In this document: positions 11,649 to 21,629 of the stretch, in pieces
Layout: the number at the start of each line of letters is the position of its first letter
Position numbering within the stretch: position 1 is the stretch's first letter
Assembly: GCA_021826225.1 (NCBI GenBank)
Contig: JAKBAV010000006.1
Span: 16,719 to 80,718, forward strand
Reading direction: 5' to 3'
DNA: 64,000 bases
From: Pseudomonadota bacterium
GTDB lineage: Bacteria; Pseudomonadota; Alphaproteobacteria; Acetobacterales; Acetobacteraceae
Program-made: the position numbers and the translations under genes
Notes under the pieces: model-generated
What the model was told of the DNA's origin: nothing
The model's database searches: none
Seen by the model: only the letters and a program-made list of their open reading frames with translations

Positions 11649-13743
11649 CGCTGTTCTCCCGCTCCCGGCCCATCAACGGCCCCGTATGCGGCCCCGCCAG
11701 CAGCGTCACATGCGGCCCCAGCATCGGAGAAATCGGTGCCGCGACACCATCATGCCGGCGCCGCAGCTGCGCCGAAGCCGGCCGCACGGCAGCACCATCG
11801 GCCGGGCGCGCCTGCGCGGTGAGGCCGGATTTCGAAAGTGCCACGGCCGATGCCGGCGGCTTCTCGCCCATCAGCTCATAGGCGAACGCATTGGCGCCCG
11901 GCGGCAGCGGATCGCCAGGCCCCAGCGCACCATGGCCCGGCGGCGGGGTGGGGTCCAGCGGCACGGTGAGCTGCTGATCCAGCGCCGCGAGCTGCGCGCC
12001 ATTGGCCGGCATGATGCCCAGCATCGGCCCGATCCGCGCGATGATCCGCGCCACGCTGGGGGCCGCGATATAGCCGCCTGTCGTAAAGCCATAGGTCGTG
12101 GCATCCGGCTTGGGCTGCAGCACCAGCACGTAGACCACGTATTGCGGGTCGTTCATCGGAAACGCCGCCATGAAGGAGGCGTTGTTGGTATGTTGCAGAT
12201 ACCCGCCATGCGGCCCCACCACCTGGGCCGTGCCGGTCTTGCCGCCCACCACATAACCCGGCACCGCCGCGTTCTTGCCGGTGCCGAACAGCACCACATT
12301 GGTCATCAGCTTGCACATCATTTCACTCGTGCTCTGCTGCATGATCCGCACGCCGGTGGGCTGCGGCCCGGAAGGGTCCACGGCCAGCAGTGTCGGCTGA
12401 TAGCGGATGCCGCCATTGACGATCGGCAGCACCGCGGTGACCAGCTGCAGCGGCGAAATCGCGATGCCCGCGCCGAACGAAACCGTCATCGTCGCCGCCA
12501 GCCCCCAATTGCTGAACGCCGGAAAGAGCGGGCGTGGCGGTCCTGGCAATTGGATGTTCAGCGGCTGGAAGAATTGCTGGCGCTGGTACCAGTTCTGTTC
12601 GATTTTCGGCCCCAGGATCGTGGCGATCCGCGAGGCGCCGATATTGGAGGACACGTTCAAAATTTCCGGCACCGCCATCCATGTATGCACCGGCTCGAAA
12701 TCGGTAATCTGGAAACGCCCGACCTGCAGGGGGTGCGTCGTATCAAAGTAATCCCACCAATGGATCATCCCGCTATCCAGCGCCATCGCGATGGTCTGCA
12801 ACTTGAACACCGAACCCGGCTCATAAGTGCCATTCACGCAGCGGTCGAACTGTGCATTGCGCGAGGCCGTGCCGTAATCGTTCACGTCATAATCCGGCAG
12901 GCTGACCATGGCCAGAATCTCGCCGGTATGCGCGTTCATCACGATGGCGCAGGCCCCAGGCGCCTGGAATTCCTTGACCGCCGCGGCCAGCTCATCATGC
13001 ACGATGCTTTGAATCCCGGCATCGATCGACAGCGCCAGCGGCGCCGGGTTGCTGATCAGGCGCGCGTTGAAATATTTTTCCACCCCGGCCACGCCGGAGC
13101 TGTCCACCCGCACGCCACCCAGAATATGGCCGGCGAGATCACCATCAGGATAATGCCGTTTCTCGTTATTCTCGAAATACACGCCAGGAATGCCGAGCGA
13201 GTTGACCGCCAACTCCTCCTGCGGGGAGAGCTTGCGGTCGAGATAAACAAACTCCTTGCGCTTCCGCACCACCACCCCGGCGCCCAATTCCGTCGCCATC
13301 CAGCCGGGGTCGATGCCCGGCAGCGCATTGGCGAGCAGTTGCGCGTCGCGGGCCGGGTCGGGCACTTGCTGCGGGTCGGCATACAGCTCGGCCCCGGGCA
13401 GCGATACGGCGAGAATGGTACCGTTGCGGTCCGTGATATCAGCCCGGCCAGGCATGGGTGGCACCACGCTGAGCGTCGGCTGCATCGCCGCGATCTGCGC
13501 CGCCGAGGGAAATTTCGGGTTGACCACGGTGGACCAGGTGAGCTTCAGCCCAAGCAGCACATACAGCCCGATGAACACGCAGGCGGCAGCCAGGATGCGC
13601 TTGCGGGCCCGCTCCAGCGCGGCGCGCTGGTCCAGCTCCGGGCTGGTCACGCGGACATGCTCCATCAACGGCGTGGCACCGCCGCGGGCCGGCGCGCCGC
13701 GGCGACGCTCCGGCGGGCGGTCCGGCTTCAGCGTCAGTGTCAC
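11635..13743 (-). CDS. ftsI: Peptidoglycan D,D-transpeptidase FtsI (PBP3)
   Basis: FtsI is the septal class B penicillin-binding protein; it cross-links glycan made by FtsW. The product is 702 aa. It has a basic N-terminus, a membrane anchor at about residues 51-68, a dimerisation/pedestal domain and the transpeptidase domain with all three active-site motifs. These are SVFK (nucleophile Ser, about 311), SSN (365-367) and KTGT (502-505). After the catalytic domain come roughly 100 extra Ala/Pro/Arg-rich residues, so the protein is longer than common FtsI proteins of about 580 aa. It sits directly after ftsL, with a 4-base overlap. Confidence 0.96.
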   Translation of the reverse strand: MTLTLKPDRPPERRRGAPARGGATPLMEHVRVTSPELDQRAALERARKRILAAACVFIGLYVLLGLKLTWSTVVNPKFPSAAQIAAMQPTLSVVPPMPGRADITDRNGTILAVSLPGAELYADPQQVPDPARDAQLLANALPGIDPGWMATELGAGVVVRKRKEFVYLDRKLSPQEELAVNSLGIPGVYFENNEKRHYPDGDLAGHILGGVRVDSSGVAGVEKYFNARLISNPAPLALSIDAGIQSIVHDELAAAVKEFQAPGACAIVMNAHTGEILAMVSLPDYDVNDYGTASRNAQFDRCVNGTYEPGSVFKLQTIAMALDSGMIHWWDYFDTTHPLQVGRFQITDFEPVHTWMAVPEILNVSSNIGASRIATILGPKIEQNWYQRQQFFQPLNIQLPGPPRPLFPAFSNWGLAATMTVSFGAGIAISPLQLVTAVLPIVNGGIRYQPTLLAVDPSGPQPTGVRIMQQSTSEMMCKLMTNVVLFGTGKNAAVPGYVVGGKTGTAQVVGPHGGYLQHTNNASFMAAFPMNDPQYVVYVLVLQPKPDATTYGFTTGGYIAAPSVARIIARIGPMLGIMPANGAQLAALDQQLTVPLDPTPPPGHGALGPGDPLPPGANAFAYELMGEKPPASAVALSKSGLTAQARPADGAAVRPASAQLRRRHDGVAAPISPMLGPHVTLLAGPHTGPLMGRERENSDGLS

Positions 13744-14501
13744 GGAGCGTCCTGCGCCATGCCGAGCATCGAGCCGCCATCCATCGGCGTGGGGGTTGGG
13801 GTGGGGGCCTGGGTGGCGAGGGCACGCACCGGCATCACCTGGGCCCCGAGCGGCGCGCCCAGGCCGGCATTGCGGCGTGCCTCCCCGGCGGCACTGGCAT
13901 CGGCGAGATAGATGGCCGCGCCCATCGCATGGCGCGGCCGCTCCGTTTGACGCGCGGTTTCAGCCAGACGCTCCGGCGCGGCATGGTGGCGCGGCACAAT
14001 CCTGGCGGCCAGATGCACGGGGTTTGGTTGCGCCGATACCGTGGCCGGCACGGCCGCGCCGGCTTTTGCTGTGGCGGCGGCCACCTCCACGGCGGGAGCG
14101 GCTTTGGAAGCCGAGGCGGGTGCCGCATCCGGTGCCGCTCCTGGCGCCGCGGCGGCGAGTTGCGGCATGGCAGCCGCCGGATCTTCGGGATTGCCGCCCG
14201 GCGGCGGTGACCCAGGCGCCGGCAAGGCGCTGTTCAGCGAGGCCAGGGTGACGAGCTGCCCCGGCGCCATCGGCTGCAAGCTGGTGAAGCGGGCGGCAAG
14301 CTGGGCCAGGCGCGAGGGGTCCGCCTCCAGCGCCCATTGCGCCTGCAGCACGCGGATGCTCTGCTCGTCATGCGTCGTCGCCTGATTGGTCGCGGTGAGC
14401 TGATCATCGAGCAGCTGGCTGTGATGCTTGACGATGAACATCAGAGCGCCCGAGAGCACGAAGAGCAGCCCGGCGATCAGGGTGAAAGGCCGCATGATCA
14501 T
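13740..14501 (-). CDS. ftsL: FtsL-like cell division protein with long Ala/Pro-rich tail
   Basis: Position between rsmH and ftsI, overlapping both, identifies this as the ftsL slot of the dcw cluster. The first part fits: a membrane segment at residues 4-25 (RPFTLIAGLLFVLSGALMFIV) followed by a helical, coiled-coil-like stretch (QLLDDQLTATNQATTHDEQSIRVL...WALEADPSRLAQLA). FtsL forms a complex with FtsB and FtsQ and activates FtsWI. At 253 aa it is over twice the usual length. From about residue 85 onward it is a low-complexity Ala/Pro-rich region predicted to lie in the periplasm. The call is by synteny and topology rather than strong motif. Confidence 0.85.
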   Translation of the reverse strand: MIMRPFTLIAGLLFVLSGALMFIVKHHSQLLDDQLTATNQATTHDEQSIRVLQAQWALEADPSRLAQLAARFTSLQPMAPGQLVTLASLNSALPAPGSPPPGGNPEDPAAAMPQLAAAAPGAAPDAAPASASKAAPAVEVAAATAKAGAAVPATVSAQPNPVHLAARIVPRHHAAPERLAETARQTERPRHAMGAAIYLADASAAGEARRNAGLGAPLGAQVMPVRALATQAPTPTPTPMDGGSMLGMAQDAP

Positions 14502-15445
14502 GTTGCCAGCCTCTCCATAACGCGCATCTTCGCCGAACGGGCGCGCGGATTGGCGCGCATCTCCGCATCGGAGGGACCAACCGCCGATTTGGTAACGAGG
14601 GTGAAGCGCGCCGCGGGGGCGCGCGCAAACCCGGCCGGATCATGCCGCGAGGCCCCGGCGAGGCGCCCGCACGCGTCGGCGAAAAACCGCTTCACGATAC
14701 GGTCCTCCAGCGAATGAAAACTCACCACCACCAGCCGCCCGCCGGCATTCAGCAGCGCCGCCGCCTGAGCCAGCGCCGCCGCGATATCGGACAGCTCCTC
14801 ATTCACCGCGATGCGCAGCGCCTGAAAACTTCTGGTCGCCGGGTCGATGCCCGATTTATCCGGTCTCACAATGCTCCGTATCACGCCGGCCAGATCCGAC
14901 GTCGTTTCGAATTTCTGGGTGCGGCGCCGTTCAACGATCGTTTTAGCAATTTTGCGCGAAGCCTTCTCATCCCCGTATTCGTACAAAATATCCGCAATTT
15001 CGGATTCGGAGCAAAAGTTTATGATCTGCGCGGCATCGCGTTTGCTGCCGCCCATCTGCATGTTCAGCGGCCCGTTTTGGCGGAACGAAAAACCGCGCGC
15101 CGGGTCGTCGATCTGATACGAGGATACACCCAGATCAAACACCGCGCCATCGAGCGCGGTCACCCCATGCGATTCCAGAAGAGCCGAAACTTCGCTGATG
15201 CGACCTTCGCAAATCTCGAACCGCGCGGGATACGCCACGGCGAAATCGCGCGCCCGCGCAACCGCCGCGGGGTCGCGGTCAATGGCGATTAGCCGGCATG
15301 CGGCCGAGTCGAGAATCGTCCTTGCATAGCCGCCGCCGCCGAATGTGCCATCGAGATACATACCGCCATCACGCACCCGCAGCATGTCCACCGCCTCGCC
15401 GCGCAGCACGGGAATATGTGAAAGTTCTGTCATGACACCGCTCAT
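14498..15445 (-). CDS. rsmH: 16S rRNA (cytosine1402-N4)-methyltransferase RsmH (MraW)
   Basis: RsmH methylates N4 of C1402 in the 16S rRNA decoding centre using S-adenosylmethionine. The product is 315 aa from the ATG at 15445. It starts with HIPVLRGEAVDML and the SAM-binding YLDGTFGGGGYARTIL. It also has FDLGVSSYQIDDPARGFSFR, RSFQALRIAVNEEL and the late VVSFHSLEDRIVKRFF motif, all hallmarks of MraW. The track ORF reaches back into mraZ. The ATG at 15445 overlaps the mraZ TGA (ATGA), and a second in-frame ATG at 15433 is possible. Confidence 0.96.
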   Translation of the reverse strand: MSGVMTELSHIPVLRGEAVDMLRVRDGGMYLDGTFGGGGYARTILDSAACRLIAIDRDPAAVARARDFAVAYPARFEICEGRISEVSALLESHGVTALDGAVFDLGVSSYQIDDPARGFSFRQNGPLNMQMGGSKRDAAQIINFCSESEIADILYEYGDEKASRKIAKTIVERRRTQKFETTSDLAGVIRSIVRPDKSGIDPATRSFQALRIAVNEELSDIAAALAQAAALLNAGGRLVVVSFHSLEDRIVKRFFADACGRLAGASRHDPAGFARAPAARFTLVTKSAVGPSDAEMRANPRARSAKMRVMERLAT

Positions 15446-15891
15446 GCCGCCGGCGCGCCGAAAGTGAGGCGCGGGGCAAGTGCCCGGGTCGCCGCCAGGA
15501 AGGCCGCCGCTGCCGCCGGCTCCCAAATGTGAAAATGCGTGCCGCGGCCCAGGAAACATACAGCCTCGGTCAATTGCGCCTCAGCCGCCAGATGATCCGG
15601 GAGCATGATCCGCCCCTGCGCGTCGATCTCCAGCTCCACCGCATCCGAATAGACCTTCGTGGCCCAACCTTGGCGGTTCGGGTCGGTCTCATCCATGGCG
15701 GCAAGCTCGGCCTCGTATTTCGCGTAATGCGGCAGCGGCCAGCCCTCGACGCAACCGGCGATCAGCGAGGGCCGCAGCACCAGCGTCATGGCCGGCTCGG
15801 CGCCCTTCCACGCCGCACGGAAGGCGGCCGGCACGGAAACCCTGCCCTTCGCGTCCAACCTGTTCTCGTGCTTGCCAAAAAGCTGCTTCAT
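15442..15891 (-). CDS. mraZ: Transcriptional regulator / division protein MraZ
   Basis: MraZ is the first gene of the dcw operon and, in studied bacteria, an autoregulator binding TGGG-type repeats upstream of itself. The 149-aa product begins KQLFGKHENRLDAKGRVSVPAAFR, the first SpoVT-AbrB-like swapped-hairpin domain. A second copy lies at about residues 80-125 (SDAVELEIDAQGRIMLPDHLAAEA). Length matches the usual 140-150 aa. The upstream region holds TGGGA repeats and an inverted repeat that may be its operator (separate entry). Confidence 0.95.
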   Translation of the reverse strand: MKQLFGKHENRLDAKGRVSVPAAFRAAWKGAEPAMTLVLRPSLIAGCVEGWPLPHYAKYEAELAAMDETDPNRQGWATKVYSDAVELEIDAQGRIMLPDHLAAEAQLTEAVCFLGRGTHFHIWEPAAAAAFLAATRALAPRLTFGAPAA

Positions 15892-15923
15892 CGGGGCCGG
15901 AGGCGGGTTCTTTCACCATTTCA

Positions 15924-15942
15924 TGGGAAATCATGGGATTTC
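15924..15942 (-). promoter_or_regulatory. Candidate MraZ operator upstream of mraZ
   Basis: Two TGGGA words with a 10-base period (15924-15928 and 15934-15938) sit 33-47 bases upstream of the mraZ start. They overlap a perfect 6-bp inverted repeat, GAAATC-N4-GATTTC (15927-15942). Known MraZ operators are tandem TGGGN repeats with 5-base spacers, which is the same period. Here the TGGG words are on the strand opposite to mraZ. The repeats are seen directly; the binding role is inference. Confidence 0.5.
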
Positions 15943-15947
15943 TACTC

Positions 15948-15976
15948 CACTAACATGTCAGCCCGTGCCCCGTCAA
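15948..15976 (-). promoter_or_regulatory. Candidate sigma-70 promoter of the dcw operon
   Basis: On the minus strand a TTGACG hexamer (15971-15976) is followed after 17 bases by TTAGTG (15948-15953). The -35 is a good match and the -10 is weak. It lies just upstream of the TGGGA repeats, so MraZ bound there could block or modulate it. This is the only reasonable promoter I see before mraZ, but read-through from rnpB cannot be excluded. Confidence 0.35.
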
Positions 15977-16088
15977 AGAGTTTTCCTGGCGCGCCGCCCA
16001 CGGTCCCGGCCAAATTCTCTCGGCAATTCATGGGGTTTTTGCGTATATGTTGCTTATTTGTTCCGGTCCTGACCACAGGCAGAAAAAT

Positions 16089-16486
<398 letters not shown>

Positions 16487-16495
16487 AGGCCGCTC

Positions 16496-17170
16496 CTACG
16501 CCGGGGGCGGAACCGGGTCAACCAAAGCCCGGATGGCCGCGGCCCGCCGGGCGGTCGGCCCATCCGCGATACCGTTCAGATTCTGCGGCAAAAAATGCCT
16601 CTGAAAAGCGCGCACCACAGCGTCCGGCGGCAGGCTGACATCATAGCCTATCGCCGCAATATCATCCCAGAAGTCTTTGGATTCACGAAATTCATCGGTC
16701 CATACACCAATGCCCGCCGCCGCCAGCCCCCGCCAATCGAACAACTCGCCAGGATCCTGCTTGCGGTTGGGGGCGATATCGGAATGCGCCACCACATTGC
16801 GCGCCGAAATGGCGTGGCGCGCGAGAATCCCCAGGCATAATTCCCGCACCGCCGCCATTTGCACGGCGGGAAACGCCCGGTAGCCCCATTCATGCCCTGG
16901 ATTGACGATCTCGATGCCGATCGAGGCGTCATTCAGCATTCTGCGCCCCCGCCAGGAGGAAATCCCGGCATGCCAGGCACGTTTTTCCTCCGGCACCAGG
17001 CCATACAGCGTGCCATCCTCATCCACCACGTAATGCGCCGAAACCTTCGCCTCCGGCGCGCGCAGCAGGGCGATGGCCGATGGCGCGTCCGGCATGCCGG
17101 TATAGTGCAGGACGAGAAACTCAACCGCCCCATCCCGCTCGTCGATATTCGGCGAGGGCAACAGGATCAA
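16496..17170 (-). CDS. ampD: N-acetylmuramoyl-L-alanine amidase, AmpD family
   Basis: This is a zinc amidase of the amidase_2/AmpD family. It is predicted to cleave the bond between anhydro-muramic acid and the stem peptide during peptidoglycan recycling. The 224-aa product has no signal peptide, so it is likely cytoplasmic. It shows VLHYTG (first zinc histidine), SAHYVVDEDG, a WHAG segment and HSDIAPNRKQDPG (last zinc ligands). The start codon overlaps the upstream djlA-like TGA (ATGA), so the two are probably co-transcribed into rnpB and perhaps the dcw cluster. AmpD versus a related anhydro-amidase cannot be separated by eye. Confidence 0.85.
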   Translation of the reverse strand: MILLPSPNIDERDGAVEFLVLHYTGMPDAPSAIALLRAPEAKVSAHYVVDEDGTLYGLVPEEKRAWHAGISSWRGRRMLNDASIGIEIVNPGHEWGYRAFPAVQMAAVRELCLGILARHAISARNVVAHSDIAPNRKQDPGELFDWRGLAAAGIGVWTDEFRESKDFWDDIAAIGYDVSLPPDAVVRAFQRHFLPQNLNGIADGPTARRAAAIRALVDPVPPPA

Positions 17171-17940
17171 AGCCTTTTCTCACGCTTGATCGCATCATAG
17201 GCGGCGTTGATCTTCGCCACCTTCTCCGAGGCCAGCCGTATCCGCGCCGGGGAGAGCCCCTGGGAAGCCAGCACATCCGGATGGTGCTCGCGCATGAGCT
17301 GCTTCCAGCGCAGGCGAATCTCCTCCCCCGTGGCACCGCGCTTCAGGCCCAGCGCGGCGTAGGAATCCTCAGACGGCGGCGCGGCCACGGCGCCGCCGGC
17401 GGCGCGGCGGACGGCATAGTCATCAAGCCCGAACGCATAGGCGGTGCGCGACAGATAATCCGCCTCCGCGCTGTTTACCGGGCCATCGGCGCGGGCGATC
17501 TGGTACAGCCCGCCCAGCACCTGCTCCAGAATCCCCTTCTCATCCGAAAACGCCTGGCCGAGCTGGCTGGCATAGGAGAGAAAATTTTCCGAACTGTCGC
17601 GCGCGCTATCGAACAGCCGGCCGACCTCGGCGACATTCTGCTCGGGGATGGAGAAACTGGAGCGGAAGGCCTGGATCTCGATCCGGCTTACCGGCCCATC
17701 GCATTTGGCGAGCTTGGCCGCCAGCACGGTCACGCCTATGGCGAAAACCTGCTCGCGCCGGCCGAGCAGCGCCGCCACCCGCGCGGAATCGAAAGGCAGC
17801 GCGCGATTGGCGAAATTGGAAAAAGCATGGAGCTTGCCCTCATCCGCGGCATGGCCCATCGCCATGCCGAACAAAGCGCCGACCGGCCCCCCCATGGCAA
17901 AGCCCGCCATGCCTCCGATGAACTTGCCCCAATAACTCAT
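17167..17940 (-). CDS. TerB/J-domain co-chaperone, DjlA-like
   Basis: The 257-aa product combines three parts. A glycine-rich hydrophobic N-terminus (GKFIGGMAGFAMGGPVGALFG) may touch the membrane. A TerB-like helical domain spans about residues 60-175, with two related ...K.DGPVS/ARADGPVNSAE segments. A C-terminal J domain (about 194-257) carries the HPD tripeptide at 220-222 that stimulates DnaK ATPase. This is the DjlA architecture, but orthology to E. coli djlA is not proven. It is the first gene of the minus-strand unit djlA-ampD, diverging from the 5-oxoprolinase gene. Confidence 0.85.
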   Translation of the reverse strand: MSYWGKFIGGMAGFAMGGPVGALFGMAMGHAADEGKLHAFSNFANRALPFDSARVAALLGRREQVFAIGVTVLAAKLAKCDGPVSRIEIQAFRSSFSIPEQNVAEVGRLFDSARDSSENFLSYASQLGQAFSDEKGILEQVLGGLYQIARADGPVNSAEADYLSRTAYAFGLDDYAVRRAAGGAVAAPPSEDSYAALGLKRGATGEEIRLRWKQLMREHHPDVLASQGLSPARIRLASEKVAKINAAYDAIKREKRL

Positions 17941-18020
17941 GCCCTCACTCTAACATGCCGCCGCCCTTGAACGGAACCCAAACATAATCCATCAATCAAG
18001 GCTAAATTTTGGGTTTGAAG

Positions 18021-21000
18021 ATGGCCTGGCAGTTCTGGATCGACCGCGGCGGCACGTTTACCGATATCGTCGCGCGCATGCCGGATGGAACACTGCTGAC
18101 GCGCAAGCTGCTCTCCGAAGACCCGGAACGCTACGATGATGCCGCTCTGGCCGGCATACGCGGATTTCTGGGCCTGACACCCAACAAGCCGATCCCGCGC
18201 GGCGCCATAGCTTCGGTGAAGATGGGCACCACGGTTGCCACCAATGCGCTGCTGGAACGCAAGGGCGCGCGCACGCTCCTCATCGTGAACCAGGGTTTCG
18301 CCGATCTGCTGCGCATCGGCAACCAGGCCCGGCCGCGCCTGTTCGCGCTGGATATCCGCCTACCCTCAATGCTCTATGCGCGGGTCGCGGAACTGCCCGG
18401 GCGCCACGCCGTTAACGGCGAGCTGATCGAGGAACCGGATGACGCGGCGGCGATGACGCTCCTGGCGGATGCGCGTGACGAGGGCTTTGAGGCGGTGGCC
18501 ATCGCCCTCATCCATGCCTGGAAGTACCCGGCGCTCGAGCAGCGCCTCGGCGGGCTCGCCCATGCCGCCGGATTTCGTCAGATCTCGCTTTCCCATATCG
18601 CCAGCCCTTTGCCGCGCCTGGTGCCAAGGGCGGATACCACCGTCGCCGATGCGTATCTCTCGCCCGTGCTGGCAAAATACATCGCCCAGGTTTCAGCGGG
18701 GTTAAGCAATTCAGCCAAATCCGTTAACCATGCCGTGCCGCTCTATTTCATGCAGTCGCATGGCGGGCTGACCCGCGCCGAAGCCTTCACCGGCAAGGAT
18801 GCGGTTTTATCCGGCCCGGCGGGCGGCATCATCGGCGCGGTGCGGACCGCCGCCGCCGCCGGGTTCGCCGCCGTCATCGGCTTCGACATGGGCGGCACCA
18901 GCACCGATGTCGCATTGTATGACGGTGCCTTCCAGCGTACGCTGGAAACCGAGATTGCCGGGGTGCGGCTGCGCGCGCCGATGCTCGCCATCAACACCGT
19001 GGCGGCGGGCGGCGGCTCCATACTGGGTTTCGCCGATGGCCGGCTGCGCGTCGGGCCGGCTAGTGCCGGCGCCCATCCGGGACCGGCCTGCTACCGCAAG
19101 GGCGGACCGCTGACCGTGACGGATGCCAATGTGCTGCTGGGCAAGCTCCAGCCCGCGTATTTCCCCGCGATTTTCGGCGCCGCCGGCGACCTGCCGCTCG
19201 ATGCCGGAATCGTCGCCGAAAAATTCGCCGCCCTGGCGGCGGAGGTGGCGGCGGCAACCGGCATCGCCCAGACGCCCGAGAGCCTGGCCGAGGGGTTTCT
19301 CGCTATCGCCAACGCCAATATGGCACAGGCAGTGCGCCAGATATCGGTCCAGAAGGGCCTGGATCCGGCGGATTTCACTTTGGTCAGCTTTGGCGGCGCC
19401 GGCGGGCAGCATGCCTGCGCGGTGGCCGATGAGCTGGGCATGGACCGGGTATTCCTGCATCCGCTGGCCGGGGTGCTGTCGGCCTATGGCATCGGCCTGT
19501 CCGATTTTCTGGTCCTGCGGGAACAGGGTGCGGAAATGCCGCTCACCCCCGAAGCCGAGGGCCCGCTCGCCGCCATCGCCAGGCGTCTGGGACAAGAGGC
19601 GGAGGCGGCATTGCGGGCGCAACATCCCGATGGCGCCATCAGCCATACTACCACGATTTTGCTCCGCTATGCCGGAACGGATACGGCCCTTCCGGTAAAA
19701 TTATCTAATATCAATAATATGTCCCAAGAATTTGAGGAAAAACACCAGCGCCTGTTCGGCTTCGTCACGCCAGAGACAATGCTGGTCGCCGAAACCGTGC
19801 TGGTGGAAGCGCGTGCGCCGGGCGCGCCGCTCACCGAGCCCGAGATTTCAGCCCGCCCTTTGCCTGCGCCGCTCGGCGTCTTCCGCCTCGTCTCTGGTGG
19901 CACGGCGCATGCGGCGCCGGTTTACGCGCGTGACGCGCTGGGTGCCGGCACCAGGATCGTTGGTCCGGCGATATTACAGGAGGCGATCGCCACCACCATT
20001 GTGGAACCAGGTTGGGAAGCAGATATAACCAACCGAAATCATTGCATTCTTAACCGCATTCTGCCACGCGGGACGGCCATGACCGCCGCTTCCGGGAACG
20101 CCGATCCGGTGCGGCTGGAGCTGTTCGCCAATCTGTTCATGGCCATTGCCGAACAGGCCGGGGCCGTGCTGCGCAACACGGCGCAAAGCGTCAACATCAA
20201 GGAAAGGCTGGATTTCTCCTGCGCGATTTTCGACGCCACAGGCAATCTCGTGGCCAATGCGCCGCATGTGCCGGTGCATCTCGGCGCCATGGGAGCCTCG
20301 GTGCGGCATGTTCTGGCGCGGCGCGGCGGCACGCTCCGGCCGGGCGATGCCGTTGCCCTCAACAATCCTTATGCCGGCGGCACGCATCTGCCTGATATCA
20401 CGGTAATAACCCCGGTATTTGATGAAACCGGGACGCAAATCCGCTTCTTCACGGCCTGCCGGGGCCACCATGCCGATATTGGCGGCCTCACCCCCGGCTC
20501 CACCCCGCCATTCTCAAAAAATCTTGAAGAAGAAGGGGTTGTAATCGACAATCTGCTCATTCTCGCGGCCGGGGCATTTCAGGAAGCACCGTTCCGCGCG
20601 GTTCTGACCGGCGCCCGCTACCCCGCGCGCAATCCGCAGCAGAATATCGCGGATATCAAGGCGCAGATCGCCGCCAACGCCACCGCCGCGCGGGCCCTCA
20701 CCGACCTCAACCTACGCCATGGCTGGGAAATGGTGGCGGCCTATATGGGCCATGTGATGGATAATGCCGAGGCGGCCACCCGCGCCGCCATCCTGCGGCT
20801 GCGCGATGCCCGCTTCGAATACATGATGGATGACGGCACGCCGCTGAAACTATCCTTGAAAATCAATCATGAAACCGCCAGCGCCGTGATCGATTTCAGC
20901 GGCACGGGACCCGCTGGGCCGAACAACTTCAACGCGCCCCCGGCCGTGAGCACCGCCGCCGTGCTGTATGCCTTCCGCTGCCTCGCCGGAACGGACATGC

Positions 21001-21629
21001 CGCTGAACGAGGGCTGCCTGAAGCCGCTTACCATCATTATCCCCGAGGGCAGTTTTTTGAGCCCGCCGCCAGGTGCCGCCGTGGTGGCGGGCAATACCGA
21101 GGTGAGCCAGGCCGTGACCGTGGCACTACTCGGCGCCATGGGCGTGTGCGCCTCCGCGCAGGCGACCATGAATAATTTTTTGTTTGGCAATGCGCGGCAC
21201 CAATATTACGAGACGATCTGCGGCGGTGCTGGCGCCGGGCCGGGTTTTGCCGGTTGTTCGGCGGTGCAGACGCATATGACCAACACGAGAATCACCGACC
21301 CGGAAGTACTGGAGCTGCGCCATCCGGTGCGGCTGGAAATTTTTTCCGTCCGCTCCGGCTCCGGCGGCGCCGGAAAATTTCGCGGCGGGGATGGCGTTAT
21401 CCGCAAAATCAGGTTTTTAGAACCCATGACCGCTACCATCACAGCCTCGCGCCGGGTTCATCCGCCCTTTGGACTGGAAGGCGGCGCGCCCGGCGCGCTG
21501 GGGGCGCAGTTTGTCGAGCATGTCGATGGGTCTGTGACCCCGGTGTCCGGGCGCGCGGAAGTTCTCCTCGCGGCGGGTGAGGCGTTCATCATCCATACGC
21601 CGGGCGGCGGCGGGTTCGCGGCACCTTGA
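18021..21629 (+). CDS. Hydantoinase B/oxoprolinase family protein (fused HyuA-HyuB, 5-oxoprolinase-like)
   Basis: This 1202-aa enzyme joins the two halves that are separate in many bacteria. The HyuA-like ATP-binding half covers about residues 1-680 and opens with [14 protein letters not shown]. It includes [17 protein letters not shown] and [15 protein letters not shown]. The HyuB-like half starts at about residue 695 ([20 protein letters not shown]) and runs to a typical [12 protein letters not shown]...[11 protein letters not shown] end. The length matches ATP-dependent 5-oxoprolinase, which opens 5-oxoproline to glutamate. Hydantoin substrates are an alternative. The ORF track uses a TTG at 18009; the ATG at 18021 fits the family better. 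The TGA overlaps the next gene. Confidence 0.88.
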   Translation: MAWQFWIDRGGTFTDIVARMPDGTLLTRKLLSEDPERYDDAALAGIRGFLGLTPNKPIPRGAIASVKMGTTVATNALLERKGARTLLIVNQGFADLLRIGNQARPRLFALDIRLPSMLYARVAELPGRHAVNGELIEEPDDAAAMTLLADARDEGFEAVAIALIHAWKYPALEQRLGGLAHAAGFRQISLSHIASPLPRLVPRADTTVADAYLSPVLAKYIAQVSAGLSNSAKSVNHAVPLYFMQSHGGLTRAEAFTGKDAVLSGPAGGIIGAVRTAAAAGFAAVIGFDMGGTSTDVALYDGAFQRTLETEIAGVRLRAPMLAINTVAAGGGSILGFADGRLRVGPASAGAHPGPACYRKGGPLTVTDANVLLGKLQPAYFPAIFGAAGDLPLDAGIVAEKFAALAAEVAAATGIAQTPESLAEGFLAIANANMAQAVRQISVQKGLDPADFTLVSFGGAGGQHACAVADELGMDRVFLHPLAGVLSAYGIGLSDFLVLREQGAEMPLTPEAEGPLAAIARRLGQEAEAALRAQHPDGAISHTTTILLRYAGTDTALPVKLSNINNMSQEFEEKHQRLFGFVTPETMLVAETVLVEARAPGAPLTEPEISARPLPAPLGVFRLVSGGTAHAAPVYARDALGAGTRIVGPAILQEAIATTIVEPGWEADITNRNHCILNRILPRGTAMTAASGNADPVRLELFANLFMAIAEQAGAVLRNTAQSVNIKERLDFSCAIFDATGNLVANAPHVPVHLGAMGASVRHVLARRGGTLRPGDAVALNNPYAGGTHLPDITVITPVFDETGTQIRFFTACRGHHADIGGLTPGSTPPFSKNLEEEGVVIDNLLILAAGAFQEAPFRAVLTGARYPARNPQQNIADIKAQIAANATAARALTDLNLRHGWEMVAAYMGHVMDNAEAATRAAILRLRDARFEYMMDDGTPLKLSLKINHETASAVIDFSGTGPAGPNNFNAPPAVSTAAVLYAFRCLAGTDMPLNEGCLKPLTIIIPEGSFLSPPPGAAVVAGNTEVSQAVTVALLGAMGVCASAQATMNNFLFGNARHQYYETICGGAGAGPGFAGCSAVQTHMTNTRITDPEVLELRHPVRLEIFSVRSGSGGAGKFRGGDGVIRKIRFLEPMTATITASRRVHPPFGLEGGAPGALGAQFVEHVDGSVTPVSGRAEVLLAAGEAFIIHTPGGGGFAAP

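Noticed and set aside
11338-13911. 857-aa plus-strand ORF antisense to ftsI and ftsL
   Set aside because: It mirrors high-GC coding sequence on the other strand, is rich in Arg/His/Gly without domains, and contradicts the unmistakable FtsI motifs.
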